Shown one piece after another: positions 8,427 through 15,171 of a stretch of DNA of 49,474 bases. The DNA is taken from NCBI GenBank assembly GCA_035640455.1, contig DASQWB010000071.1, forward strand, positions 1 through 49,474, written 5' to 3'. Numbering within the stretch: the first letter of the stretch is position 1; each line of letters opens with the position of its first letter. Both the position numbers and the translations under genes were made by a program. The stretch is from AC-50 sp035640455 (GTDB lineage: Bacteria > Actinomycetota > Thermoleophilia > Gaiellales > Gaiellaceae). The notes beneath the pieces are model-generated. The model had not been told where the DNA came from. It worked only from the letters and a program-made list of their open reading frames with translations, and ran no database searches.

Positions 8427-10076
8427 GTGATCGCCCGGGCCTCCGAGCTGTTCCTCCCGACGCTGCGCGAAGACCCCGCCGACGCGGAGGCGGTGAGCCA
8501 CAAGCTGCTCGTGCGTGGCGGCTTCATCCGGCAGCTGAGCGCCGGCGTCTGGACGTTCCTGCCGCTCGGCTGGCGCGTCCACCAGAAGGTCGCCGACATC
8601 ATCCGCGAGGAGCTCGCCGCGATCGGCGCACAGGAGATGCTCGGCCCCGTCCTGACGCCGGCCGAGCTGTGGAAGACGAGCGGGCGCTACGGCATCCCCG
8701 AGGTCTTCAAGCTCCAGGACCGGGCGGGACGAGACTTCGTGCTGCCGCTCTCGCACGAGGAGACGTTCACGTTCCACGCGCGCGAGATCCAGTCATACCG
8801 AGAGCTGCCGCAGATCCTCTACCACTTCAGCACGAAGGAGCGCGACGAGCCGCGCCCGCGGGGCGGCCTCCTGCGCGTGCGCGAGTTCATCATGAAGGAC
8901 TCGTACTCGTTCGACCGCGACGACGAGGGGCTCGAGCGCAGCTTCGCGCTGCACGCCGAGGCCTACCGGCGCATCTTCGAGCGCTGCGGCCTGGAGACGT
9001 ACGAGGTCAAGGCCGAGTCCGGGATCATGGGCGGCCGCGAGTCGCGCGACTACCTCGCGCCGACCGGCTCCGGGGAGAACGAGCTCGTGCGCTGCGAGAA
9101 CGGCGACTACGCCGCCGACCGCGAGGCCGCACGAGGAGTCCCCAGGGCGCCGGAGTTTCCAGCGGCGCTCGACGCGCCGGAGGAGGTCGAGACACCCGGC
9201 GTGGCGACGATCGACGACCTCGCACAGCTCCTCGGGCTGGACGCCGCGGCGACCTCGAAGGCGATGCCGGTCGTCGCCACCGACGGCCGCGTCGTGCTCG
9301 GGCTCCTGCGCGGCGACGACCAGCTCAACGAGGAGAAGCTGATGACCGTGCTCGGCAGCGGCTTCCGACCGGCGACGGACGACGAGATCCGCAGCGCGTT
9401 CGGCGCGGGGGGCGGCTCGCTGGGCCCGGTGGGCGTCGACGTCGAGATCGTGGCCGACGAACTCCTGCGCGAGGGGCAGTTCGTCGCCGGCGCGAACCGC
9501 GACGGGTGGCACCTGCGAGGCGTCCAGGCCGGTCGCGACTACGGGCCGCGCTTCGCCGACATCCGCCGCCTGCAGGAGGGCGATCGCTGCCCTAACTGCG
9601 GCGGGCGGCTCTCGATCCAGATCGCGATCGAGGTCGGGCACATCTTCAAGCTCGAGACCTTCTACAGCGCGCCTTTCGAGGCGACTTATCTCGACGAGAA
9701 CGGGAAAGAGCGCCCGATCGTGATGGGGAGCTACGGCATCGGGCTCGGCCGCACGATCGCGGCCGTCATCGAGCAGCACCACGACGAGCACGGGATCGCG
9801 TGGCCCGCGTCCGTCGCCCCGTACGATGTGCATGTGGTCGCGTTGGCGGGGGCCGAGGAGATCGCAGAGCGTGCCGCGGCGGCCCTCGACACCGGCGGGC
9901 GGGAGGTCCTCCTCGACGAGCGCGACCTCCGCGCGGGCGAGAAGTTCGCCGACGCCGACCTGATCGGGATCCCGACCCGCGTCACCACGGGGAAGAAGAG
10001 CCTCGAGGACGGCGCCGTGGACGTCCGCGACCGCGCGACCGGCGAGGAGCGGCGCGTCGCTGTGGAGGAGCTCTAA
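8427..10076 (+). CDS. proS: Prolyl-tRNA synthetase (bacterial type with editing insertion)
   Basis: Class II aminoacyl-tRNA synthetase charging tRNA-Pro. The start resembles other ProRS (SELFLPTLREDPADAEAVSH). Motif 2 region is KERDEPRPRGGLLRVREFIMKDSYSF. The YbaK-like editing insertion runs from about residue 230 to 400 (for example ATSKAMPVVATDGRVVLGLL). Motif 3 is PIVMGSYGIGLGRTIAAV, followed by an anticodon-binding domain. GTG at 8427 is the only sensible start: the upstream frame is arginine-rich and non-homologous. A TAACCT box lies 11 bases before it. The cognate tRNA-Pro(GGG) is 0.9 kb downstream. Confidence 0.95.
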   Translation: MIARASELFLPTLREDPADAEAVSHKLLVRGGFIRQLSAGVWTFLPLGWRVHQKVADIIREELAAIGAQEMLGPVLTPAELWKTSGRYGIPEVFKLQDRAGRDFVLPLSHEETFTFHAREIQSYRELPQILYHFSTKERDEPRPRGGLLRVREFIMKDSYSFDRDDEGLERSFALHAEAYRRIFERCGLETYEVKAESGIMGGRESRDYLAPTGSGENELVRCENGDYAADREAARGVPRAPEFPAALDAPEEVETPGVATIDDLAQLLGLDAAATSKAMPVVATDGRVVLGLLRGDDQLNEEKLMTVLGSGFRPATDDEIRSAFGAGGGSLGPVGVDVEIVADELLREGQFVAGANRDGWHLRGVQAGRDYGPRFADIRRLQEGDRCPNCGGRLSIQIAIEVGHIFKLETFYSAPFEATYLDENGKERPIVMGSYGIGLGRTIAAVIEQHHDEHGIAWPASVAPYDVHVVALAGAEEIAERAAAALDTGGREVLLDERDLRAGEKFADADLIGIPTRVTTGKKSLEDGAVDVRDRATGEERRVAVEEL

Positions 10077-10369
10077 TGCGCCGCCGCCGCTTCAGCGACG
10101 AGCCCTTCGGCCCTACGGTCGAGCGGCTCATGGGCGAGAACCGGATCACCTACCGCGCGCTCGCGGACAAGACGAACCTCTCGGCCGGCTACCTCAACCA
10201 CCTCGTGCACGGCAACCGGCCGGTGCCGTCGAACGACGTCGTGCAGACGCTGGCGCGTGCGCTCGGCGTCGAGCCCGAGCACTTCCGCGAGTACCGCCTG
10301 CGCGTGATCACGGAGCGCCTCGAGGCGATGCCGGACCTCATCGACCGGCTGTACAAGCGCCTCGGGTAA
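10076..10369 (+). CDS. Small XRE-family helix-turn-helix regulator
   Basis: A 97-residue single-domain protein with the Cro/CI HTH: ITYRALADKTNLSAGYLNHL then VHGNRPVPSNDVVQTLARAL and GVEPEHFREYRL. ATG overlaps the proS stop as TAATG, with GGAGG at 10064-10068, so it is translationally coupled to proS. The charged C-terminal tail (EAMPDLIDRLYKRLG) may dimerise. Target unknown; position suggests a link with tRNA charging or simply co-transcription. Confidence 0.85.
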   Translation: MRRRRFSDEPFGPTVERLMGENRITYRALADKTNLSAGYLNHLVHGNRPVPSNDVVQTLARALGVEPEHFREYRLRVITERLEAMPDLIDRLYKRLG

Positions 10370-10372
10370 AAG

Positions 10373-10398
10373 AAAGGCCCCGCTCGCGCAGGGCCTTT
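10373..10398. terminator. Bidirectional intrinsic terminator
   Basis: AAAGGCCC (10373-10380) pairs with GGGCCTTT (10391-10398) across a 10-base loop. On the minus strand the stem is followed by a T-rich tract (TTTCTTTT), so it suits the minus-strand gene at 10422 best and also ends the proS operon. Confidence 0.75.
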
Positions 10399-10421
10399 CC
10401 ATCGTGCATCGTCTCGGGCGC

Positions 10422-10879
10422 TCAGCCCTCGGTCGGAATCGAGACCCCGCAGCTCGCCGCCGCGCCGAAGAGCGCAGGCAGGATCGGGCTGTCGTCCAGG
10501 TGGTCGATGCCCTTCCCGTTCCCGAGCACGCCGTCGTTCGGGTTGTTGTGCGCGAGCACCCCCCGGCGGTCGAGTTCGGGTTTGTTCGCACCGGCGACGC
10601 CGATTCCGAGCGCGAAGAAGAGCGGCTGGCCGGACGCGGCGTACGCGTCGCTGACGCACTGCGCCTGCTCGCTCGTGAGCGTGATGCCGCCGCCCGCGAG
10701 GGTCTGCTGGAGCGCAGGCCCGCTGCTCAGGTCGAAGAGCAGCCACTTGCCCGAGCGCGTCGAGTTCACGAGCCCCTGGTGGGACGACGAGCGCGGATGC
10801 AGTCGAACGCGAACGCCGAGCCGGTGATCGTCAGCGCGACGACGACGAGCGCAAGCAGCGCCGAGAAATGGTGCTTCAT
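10422..10879 (-). pseudogene. Frameshifted small secreted protein gene
   Basis: Read on the minus strand, a well-placed Shine-Dalgarno (AGAAGGAGA) precedes ATG at 10879. It starts a clean signal peptide (MKHHFSALLALVVVALTITG, then SAFAFDCIR). That frame stops after 37 codons at a TGA overlapping GTG 10769. A second frame then runs from about 10785 to 10422 (SSHQGLVNSTRSGKWLLFDL, ... DDSPILPALFGAA). The secretion signal and mature domain are therefore in different frames, by a one- or two-base indel between about 10770 and 10830. Either a pseudogene or a sequencing/assembly error. Mature domain (about 115 residues, two Cys) not recognised. Confidence 0.6.
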
Positions 10880-10968
10880 CAGTCTCCTTCTGTCGAGAGG
10901 TTGACCCCGGCCGGACGCTAGCCGAACGTCGTCAGGCTTCTTCGGCCGTGCGGTATCGTGGCCTGAGA

Positions 10969-11043
10969 CGGGGCGTGGCGCAGCCTGGTTAGCGCGCTAG
11001 TCTGGGGGACTAGAGGTCCCCGGTTCAAATCCGGGCGCCCCGA
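10969..11043 (+). tRNA. tRNA-Pro (anticodon GGG)
   Basis: Folds into a complete cloverleaf. Acceptor CGGGGCG pairs with CGCCCCG; the D arm is GCGC...GCGC around AGCCTGGTTA. The anticodon stem CTAGT/ACTAG encloses loop CTGGGGG, giving anticodon GGG. The T arm is CCCGG-TTCAAAT-CCGGG and the discriminator base is A. CCA is not encoded. Its charging enzyme, proS, is just upstream. Confidence 0.95.
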
Positions 11044-11548
11044 CTGCTGAAATCCCTGCATTTGTGCCAATGCGCACGACGGGCGCACTCAGCTCATTCG
11101 CCGGCAGCAACCTCGTCTTGGATTCGCAGGAGGCGCGCGATGCGACGCGAATCAGGCGTGCAACACCCAAAGGCGCGACATCGTTTTGGAGGCGGTACCT
11201 TGTCAAATCGAGAGCTGCGGCACTACACGACTCGACTTCGGCATAGCCGCCGCATGCGCTACCGGACCGCGCGGCTGCTCGTTATCTGGCTTCCGCTGCT
11301 GATCTTCCTGTACGCACTGCTGCTTGCCGCCCGCACTCCCTGAAGCTCGGGTCCAGCGCGAGCTCCAGCGCAGCCGAGCGCTGCGCGCATCGGCTCACCG
11401 TCAGCGAGGTTTATGTCTTTCAAGTTCCCCCTTTCGGGGGTAGGCCGATCGGCCTATCGCGGCCGATGATGCTTCCCAGCGAGACGCGGAGTTGACGGGT
11501 GGGGGTGCCGCAGCCCAAAGCGTCGGGTCCGCCGGTTTTCCTCTCGCC
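11044..11548. other. Long intergenic stretch after tRNA-Pro
   Basis: About 500 bases without a convincing long gene. The first 200 bases are less GC-rich than the surroundings. I see one possible 29-codon membrane ORF at 11254. A hairpin TTCCCCCTTTCGGGGG at 11425-11440 is followed by TAGGCCGATCGGCCTA and a GCCGAT repeat. A short transcript could run from here to the terminator at 11549. No integrase or duplicated tRNA 3' end is visible. Confidence 0.5.
11254..11343 (+). CDS. Possible 29-residue single-pass membrane peptide
   Basis: ATG at 11254 opens a 29-codon frame ending at TGA 11343, with a strongly hydrophobic core (LLVIWLPLLIFLYALLLA) flanked by arginines, the look of a membrane microprotein. 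There is no clear Shine-Dalgarno and the longer in-frame extension upstream is low quality. It could be chance. Confidence 0.25.
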   Translation: MRYRTARLLVIWLPLLIFLYALLLAARTP

Positions 11549-11580
11549 GCGAAGGGCGGCCCCGGACGGCCGCCCTTCGC
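11549..11580. terminator. Strong hairpin terminator after the PAS gene
   Basis: A 13-bp perfect stem: GCGAAGGGCGGCC (11549-11561) with GGCCGCCCTTCGC (11568-11580), six-base loop. It lies eight bases past the minus-strand PAS gene stop. There is no T tract, as is common in very GC-rich actinobacteria. Confidence 0.7.
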
Positions 11581-11587
11581 GTACGTC

Positions 11588-11968
11588 TCAACTCGAGGCG
11601 TCCTCCTCGGCGGGCCAGATCACGCTCGCCATGTGGGGCATGCCCGCCGTTCGAGTCGCGAACGTCAGGTACTCGACCGTCGCCTGGCCGCCGTCGAAGC
11701 GCTCGAACGTCACGCGCCCGCGGCCGCCGCGCTCGCGGACGACCTGGTCGACGACCTCCTGACCCTCGACCGTCCGGTCGCCGACCACCGACTCGAGGAG
11801 CTCCTCGAGGGTGCAGCCGAGTAGAGCGCACGCGGCTGCGTTCGCGGCGACGTAGTGCCGGTCGTCGTCCCAGACGAGTAACCCGACCTCCGCCGTCTGC
11901 ACGGTCTCGGCGAGGAGCGTCGCCTGGACGTGCGGCGACGTCAGCAGCTGCCGAGACTCGTCTGCCAC
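11588..11968 (-). CDS. Single PAS-domain protein
   Basis: A 126-residue protein that is almost entirely one PAS domain: AETVQTAEVGLLVWDDDRHY, VAANAAACALLGCTLEELL, then the beta strands ending TFATRTAGMPHMASVIW. No kinase, GGDEF or HTH output is attached. PAS domains sense ligands, redox state or bind partners. GTG at 11968 begins eight bases past the peroxiredoxin stop, so the two are probably one transcript, suggesting a redox-related sensor or adaptor role (inference). Confidence 0.75.
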   Translation of the reverse strand: MADESRQLLTSPHVQATLLAETVQTAEVGLLVWDDDRHYVAANAAACALLGCTLEELLESVVGDRTVEGQEVVDQVVRERGGRGRVTFERFDGGQATVEYLTFATRTAGMPHMASVIWPAEEDASS

Positions 11969-11975
11969 TCGACGG

Positions 11976-12635
11976 TCAGCGTGGCTGCGGCACGATGCGG
12001 ATGTACGGTCGCGGCGCCTTCCACCCCTGCGGATACGTCTCCTTCGCCTCGTCGTCCGAGACCGAGCCGGCGATGATCACGTCCTCGCCGTGCTGCCAGT
12101 TCACCGGGGTCGCGACCTTGTGCTTCGCCGTCAGCTGGAGCGAGTCGATCACCCGGAGGACCTCGTCGAAGTTGCGACCCGTCGTCATGGGATAGACGAG
12201 GATCAGCTTGATCTTCTTGTCCGGGCCGACGACGAAGACGTTGCGCACCGTCTGATTGTCGGCCGGCGTGCGCGCCTTCGGATCGCCCGCCGTGCTCGCG
12301 GGCAGCATCCCGTACAGCTTGGAGACCTCGAAGTCGGCGTCGCCGACGATCGGGTAGTTGGGCGCCGCGCCCTGCGTCTCCTCGATGTCCTTTGCCCACC
12401 CCTCGTGGTCGCCGGTGGAGTCGACCGACAGGCCGATGATCTTCACGTTCCGGCGGTCGAACTCCGGCTTGATCTTCGCCATGTAGCCGAGCTCGGTCGT
12501 GCAGACGGGTGTGAAGTCCTTCGGATGCGAGAACAGCACCGCCCACGAGTCGCCGATCCACTCGTGGAAACGGATGCGGCCCTCGGTGGTGTCAGCCTCG
12601 AAATCTGGTGCCGTATCGCCGATCTGGAGCGCCAT
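11976..12635 (-). CDS. 1-Cys peroxiredoxin (Prx6-type)
   Basis: Reduces peroxides through a single peroxidatic cysteine. The 219-residue protein has the thioredoxin-fold AhpC/TSA domain with SHPKDFTPVCTTELGYMAKI (peroxidatic Cys near residue 46) and the C-terminal extension typical of Prx6 (VATPVNWQHGEDVIIAGSVS). No second cysteine is present, so resolution needs an external thiol. Start ATG at 12635 follows AGGAGGG. The frame is open further upstream but non-homologous. Promoter at 12666-12694. The PAS gene follows directly. Confidence 0.93.
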   Translation of the reverse strand: MALQIGDTAPDFEADTTEGRIRFHEWIGDSWAVLFSHPKDFTPVCTTELGYMAKIKPEFDRRNVKIIGLSVDSTGDHEGWAKDIEETQGAAPNYPIVGDADFEVSKLYGMLPASTAGDPKARTPADNQTVRNVFVVGPDKKIKLILVYPMTTGRNFDEVLRVIDSLQLTAKHKVATPVNWQHGEDVIIAGSVSDDEAKETYPQGWKAPRPYIRIVPQPR

Positions 12636-12665
12636 GTCCGTCCCTCCTGTCGCAGTTGGAGGGAG

Positions 12666-12694
12666 AACGTAGTACCGCTCGGCACCCGTGGCAA
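12666..12694 (-). promoter_or_regulatory. Promoter of the peroxiredoxin-PAS operon
   Basis: On the minus strand: -35 TTGCCA (12694-12689), 17-base spacer, -10 TACGTT (12671-12666). The leader of roughly 25-30 bases contains AGGAGGG before the ATG. Confidence 0.5.
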
Positions 12695-12703
12695 GGGGCC
12701 GTG

Positions 12704-12955
12704 CTAGAAGCTCCAGCCGTCGTCGGGGTCGTCGCTCTCCGGCCGCGCTTGCCGCAGCCGCCAGATCGCGAGCGCGCAAAGGCCGGCGAGGACCGGCACG
12801 GCGAGCAGGAACCACGGGTCGATGAGGGCGGCCGCGAGCCAGAGCACGACCGCTCCCGCCGCCAGGGCGCCCTTCACCAGGCGCGCCTCCTCGGGCGTGA
12901 AGTCGAACGACGGCAGGGAGAACGTGTCGAGGAGACGAGTCGTCGGGTCGGTCAC
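12704..12955 (-). CDS. Small two-pass membrane protein
   Basis: 83 residues. A soluble N-terminus (TTRLLDTFSLPSFDFTPEEA) is followed by two close hydrophobic segments (AAGAVVLWLAAALI and FLLAVPVLAGLCALAIW) and an acidic tail (PESDDPDDGWSF). GTG at 12955 is preceded by AGGAGGT with five-base spacing. Function unknown. Its upstream region carries the palindrome shared with the GGDEF/HD-GYP gene and the subtilase gene. Confidence 0.75.
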   Translation of the reverse strand: MTDPTTRLLDTFSLPSFDFTPEEARLVKGALAAGAVVLWLAAALIDPWFLLAVPVLAGLCALAIWRLRQARPESDDPDDGWSF

Positions 12956-13040
12956 GGTACCTCCTGGAGCTCGGCTCGGCGTGACCGCCCGCCGAGACTT
13001 GGCGCTGCCACTCCGCATCGTCCGGCCCCGGCCGGAGGTG

Positions 13041-13057
13041 CATCCCCCGTTTGGGGC
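13041..13057 (-). promoter_or_regulatory. Shared near-palindrome, site 1
   Basis: Minus strand GCCCCAAACGGGGGATG, 86 bases upstream of the GTG at 12955. Two other copies sit 88 and 87 bases before the starts at 41770 and 43687. The divergent GH99-like gene starts 58 bases away on the other side. Confidence 0.5.
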
Positions 13058-13115
13058 TCGCGTCCGGCCGCCGCCGGTGAGAGGATGCGGCGCGCTCCTT
13101 TCGAACCGCTGCGGC

Positions 13116-14096
13116 ATGGCGCGCCTCCGTCCCCTCGTCCTCCTCGCTCTCATGAGCCTTCTCGCGGCGGGGCCTGCCTCCGCCCGTCCGACGGCGGCGA
13201 TCTTCTACTACCCGTGGTACGGGAGCGCGGCCCGCGACGGCGCCTACCTGCACTGGGAGCAGAACGGGCGCCGGCCGCCGCTCGACCTCGCCTCGCACTA
13301 CTACCCGGCGCGCGGCCCCTACTCGAGCGGCGATCCCAAGGTGCTGCGGGCCCAGATGCGCGACATCGCGCGGGCGGGCGTCCGGGAGGTCGTGGTCTCG
13401 TGGTGGGGCTGGGGCTCACTGGAGGACGTCCGCCTGCCGATGCTGCTCCGCGCCGCCAAGCGGCACGGCCTCGCCGTCGCCATCCATCTCGAGCCGTACG
13501 GCGGCCGGACGATCGAGACGCTGGCGGACGATCTCACGCACCTTCGCTCGCTCGGGATCACGGACTACTACGTCTATCGGCCGCTCGACTTCCCGGCGGT
13601 GGAGTGGGCCCAGCTCTCCGCGACGCTCGTCGGCGTTCGGCTCTTCGCCCAGACCACGATGGTCGGGTTCGCGAAGCTCGGCGGCTTCGCCGGCGTCTAC
13701 ACGTACGACGTCCTCCAGTATGGAGGCGACTCGTTCGGACGGCTCTGCGGGGAGGCGCACCGCGTCGGCCTGCTCTGCGCGCCGTCGGTGGGCCCCGGCT
13801 ACGACGCGGCCCGCGCGACCGGCGACACCCGCGTGAAGCCACGGCGGAACGGCCTCACGTACGACGCGATGTGGACGTCAGCGCTCCGCGTACGCCCCGA
13901 CCTGGTGACGATCACGAGCTACAACGAGTGGAGCGAGGGGACGCAGATCGAGGCGGCGAAGCCGGAGCCCGCGGCCGGCGCGTACCTCTCGTACGACGGC
14001 GCGTGGGGTCGCCACGGCCGCGCGGCCTCTCGGGCTTACCTCTGGCGGACGGCTTGCTGGACGGCCGTTTTGGCCGGACGCTTCAAGCGCTGCTGA
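13116..14096 (+). CDS. Secreted GH99-like glycoside hydrolase
   Basis: A signal peptide (LRPLVLLALMSLLAAGPASA) is followed by a TIM-barrel protein of about 300 residues. It shows FYYPWYGSAARDG, GVREVVVSWWGWGS, and TSYNEWSEGTQIEAAKP, the last being the conserved C-terminal signature of the GH99 (endo-alpha-1,2-mannosidase/mannanase) group and its bacterial relatives. The barrel is shorter than characterised GH99 enzymes, so the substrate is uncertain. ATG at 13116 has no clear Shine-Dalgarno. The 3' end overlaps the convergent hutF gene by 14 bases, and the last 15 residues look atypical. Confidence 0.75.
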   Translation: MARLRPLVLLALMSLLAAGPASARPTAAIFYYPWYGSAARDGAYLHWEQNGRRPPLDLASHYYPARGPYSSGDPKVLRAQMRDIARAGVREVVVSWWGWGSLEDVRLPMLLRAAKRHGLAVAIHLEPYGGRTIETLADDLTHLRSLGITDYYVYRPLDFPAVEWAQLSATLVGVRLFAQTTMVGFAKLGGFAGVYTYDVLQYGGDSFGRLCGEAHRVGLLCAPSVGPGYDAARATGDTRVKPRRNGLTYDAMWTSALRVRPDLVTITSYNEWSEGTQIEAAKPEPAAGAYLSYDGAWGRHGRAASRAYLWRTACWTAVLAGRFKRC

Positions 14097-15096
14097 GCGC
14101 CTCTGCCGAGCAGCCGAAGACGAGCGCGGCGAAGACGTCCGTCTCCTCGATGCCACGAAGCGACGGGTGCTCGAGGTCGACCGTCGCGTCGGCCCAGCGC
14201 TCGAGCCCGAGTGCCCCCGCGCCCTCGTCGGCGCCGTAGCAGAGCAGCCGCTCGACCGACAGGACGTTCCGTCGGCCACTCTGCCGGCGCGCGATGCCCT
14301 CGAGCTCGCGAAGCTCCTCGAGCGGGTCGATGCGGACGTTCGAGTCGGAGCCGATGCAGACGCCGATGCCGCGCTCGCAGATCCGCTCGACCGGCGCGAA
14401 GCCGTCGCCGAGGTTCGCCTCCGTCGTGGGGCAGACGCAGACGCGGGCGCCGACTTCGGCCAGCAGGTCGAGCTCCGCGTCCGTGGCATGGGTGGCGTGG
14501 ACTACCGTCGTCCGCTCCGAGAGGCAGCCCGCGCGGGCAAGCACCTCGATCGGGCGGAGGCCATGCTCCGCCAGGCACTCGTCGATCTCGCGCGGCTGCT
14601 CGTCGGCGTGGACGTGGAGCGGGAGGCGTTCGCGCTCGCCGTACGCGCCGATCTCCTCGAGCCAGTCGGGCGGGCACGCGCGGACGGAGTGGGGGGCGAG
14701 CCCGACGGCGGCGCCCCCGCCGGCGAGCGCCTCGACCTCGCGGAGGTAGTCCGCGACCGAGGCCTGGCGGAAGCGCTCCAGGCCGCCGCGCGCGTAGGCC
14801 GTGTGCAGGAGGACGATCTCGATCCCGGCCGCCTCCGCCGCCGCGACCGCCGCCCCGGCTTCCGCGGTTCCGAGGTAGTGGAACTCGCCGACGGCCGTGT
14901 ACCCGGCGGCGCGCATCTCGCGGTAGGTCTGCTCGTATTCCTCGCGGACGGACTCAGGGGTCTGCCGCGCCGCGAGCTCGAGCATCAGCTCGCGCCAGGC
15001 CCAGAAGTCGCCGCCTTCGGCGCGTCCACGCAGGGCGCGCTGGAAGGCATGGCTGTGCGCGTTCACGAAGCCCGGCAGCGTCAGCCCGTCGGCCAC
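14083..15096 (-). CDS. hutF: Formiminoglutamate deiminase-like amidohydrolase (compact)
   Basis: Metal-dependent amidohydrolase resembling HutF, which deiminates N-formimino-L-glutamate in histidine degradation. Seen: the metal motif PGFVNAHSHAFQRALRG, GYTAVGEFHYLG, APHSVRACPPDWL, LHVHADEQPREIDECL, VVHATHATDAEL, CPTTEANLGDG and IGSDSNVRIDPLEELR. At 337 residues it is about 100 short. The usual N-terminal beta-sandwich before the HxH motif is missing, and the C-terminal part is reduced. An in-frame TAG lies four codons before the GTG and a -10 lies six bases before it, so the short start appears real. No other hut gene is in view. Confidence 0.8.
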   Translation of the reverse strand: MADGLTLPGFVNAHSHAFQRALRGRAEGGDFWAWRELMLELAARQTPESVREEYEQTYREMRAAGYTAVGEFHYLGTAEAGAAVAAAEAAGIEIVLLHTAYARGGLERFRQASVADYLREVEALAGGGAAVGLAPHSVRACPPDWLEEIGAYGERERLPLHVHADEQPREIDECLAEHGLRPIEVLARAGCLSERTTVVHATHATDAELDLLAEVGARVCVCPTTEANLGDGFAPVERICERGIGVCIGSDSNVRIDPLEELRELEGIARRQSGRRNVLSVERLLCYGADEGAGALGLERWADATVDLEHPSLRGIEETDVFAALVFGCSAEALSSA

Positions 15097-15102
15097 CGCG
15101 CG

Positions 15103-15108
15103 ACGCTA
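15103..15108 (-). promoter_or_regulatory. -10 element of a probable leaderless promoter for hutF
   Basis: Minus strand TAGCGT, six bases before the GTG at 15096. It overlaps the in-frame stop codon that blocks any longer N-terminus. Confidence 0.45.
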
Positions 15109-15171
15109 TCGAATGCCTCGGGCACTTCAATCGTTGTAGCTACTATTCAGAGCCAACCTGAGGAGGATTTG

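Noticed and set aside
10969..11548. tRNA-Pro as integration site of a mobile element
   Set aside because: No integrase, no repeated tRNA 3' end and no phage-like gene downstream; only mildly lower GC.
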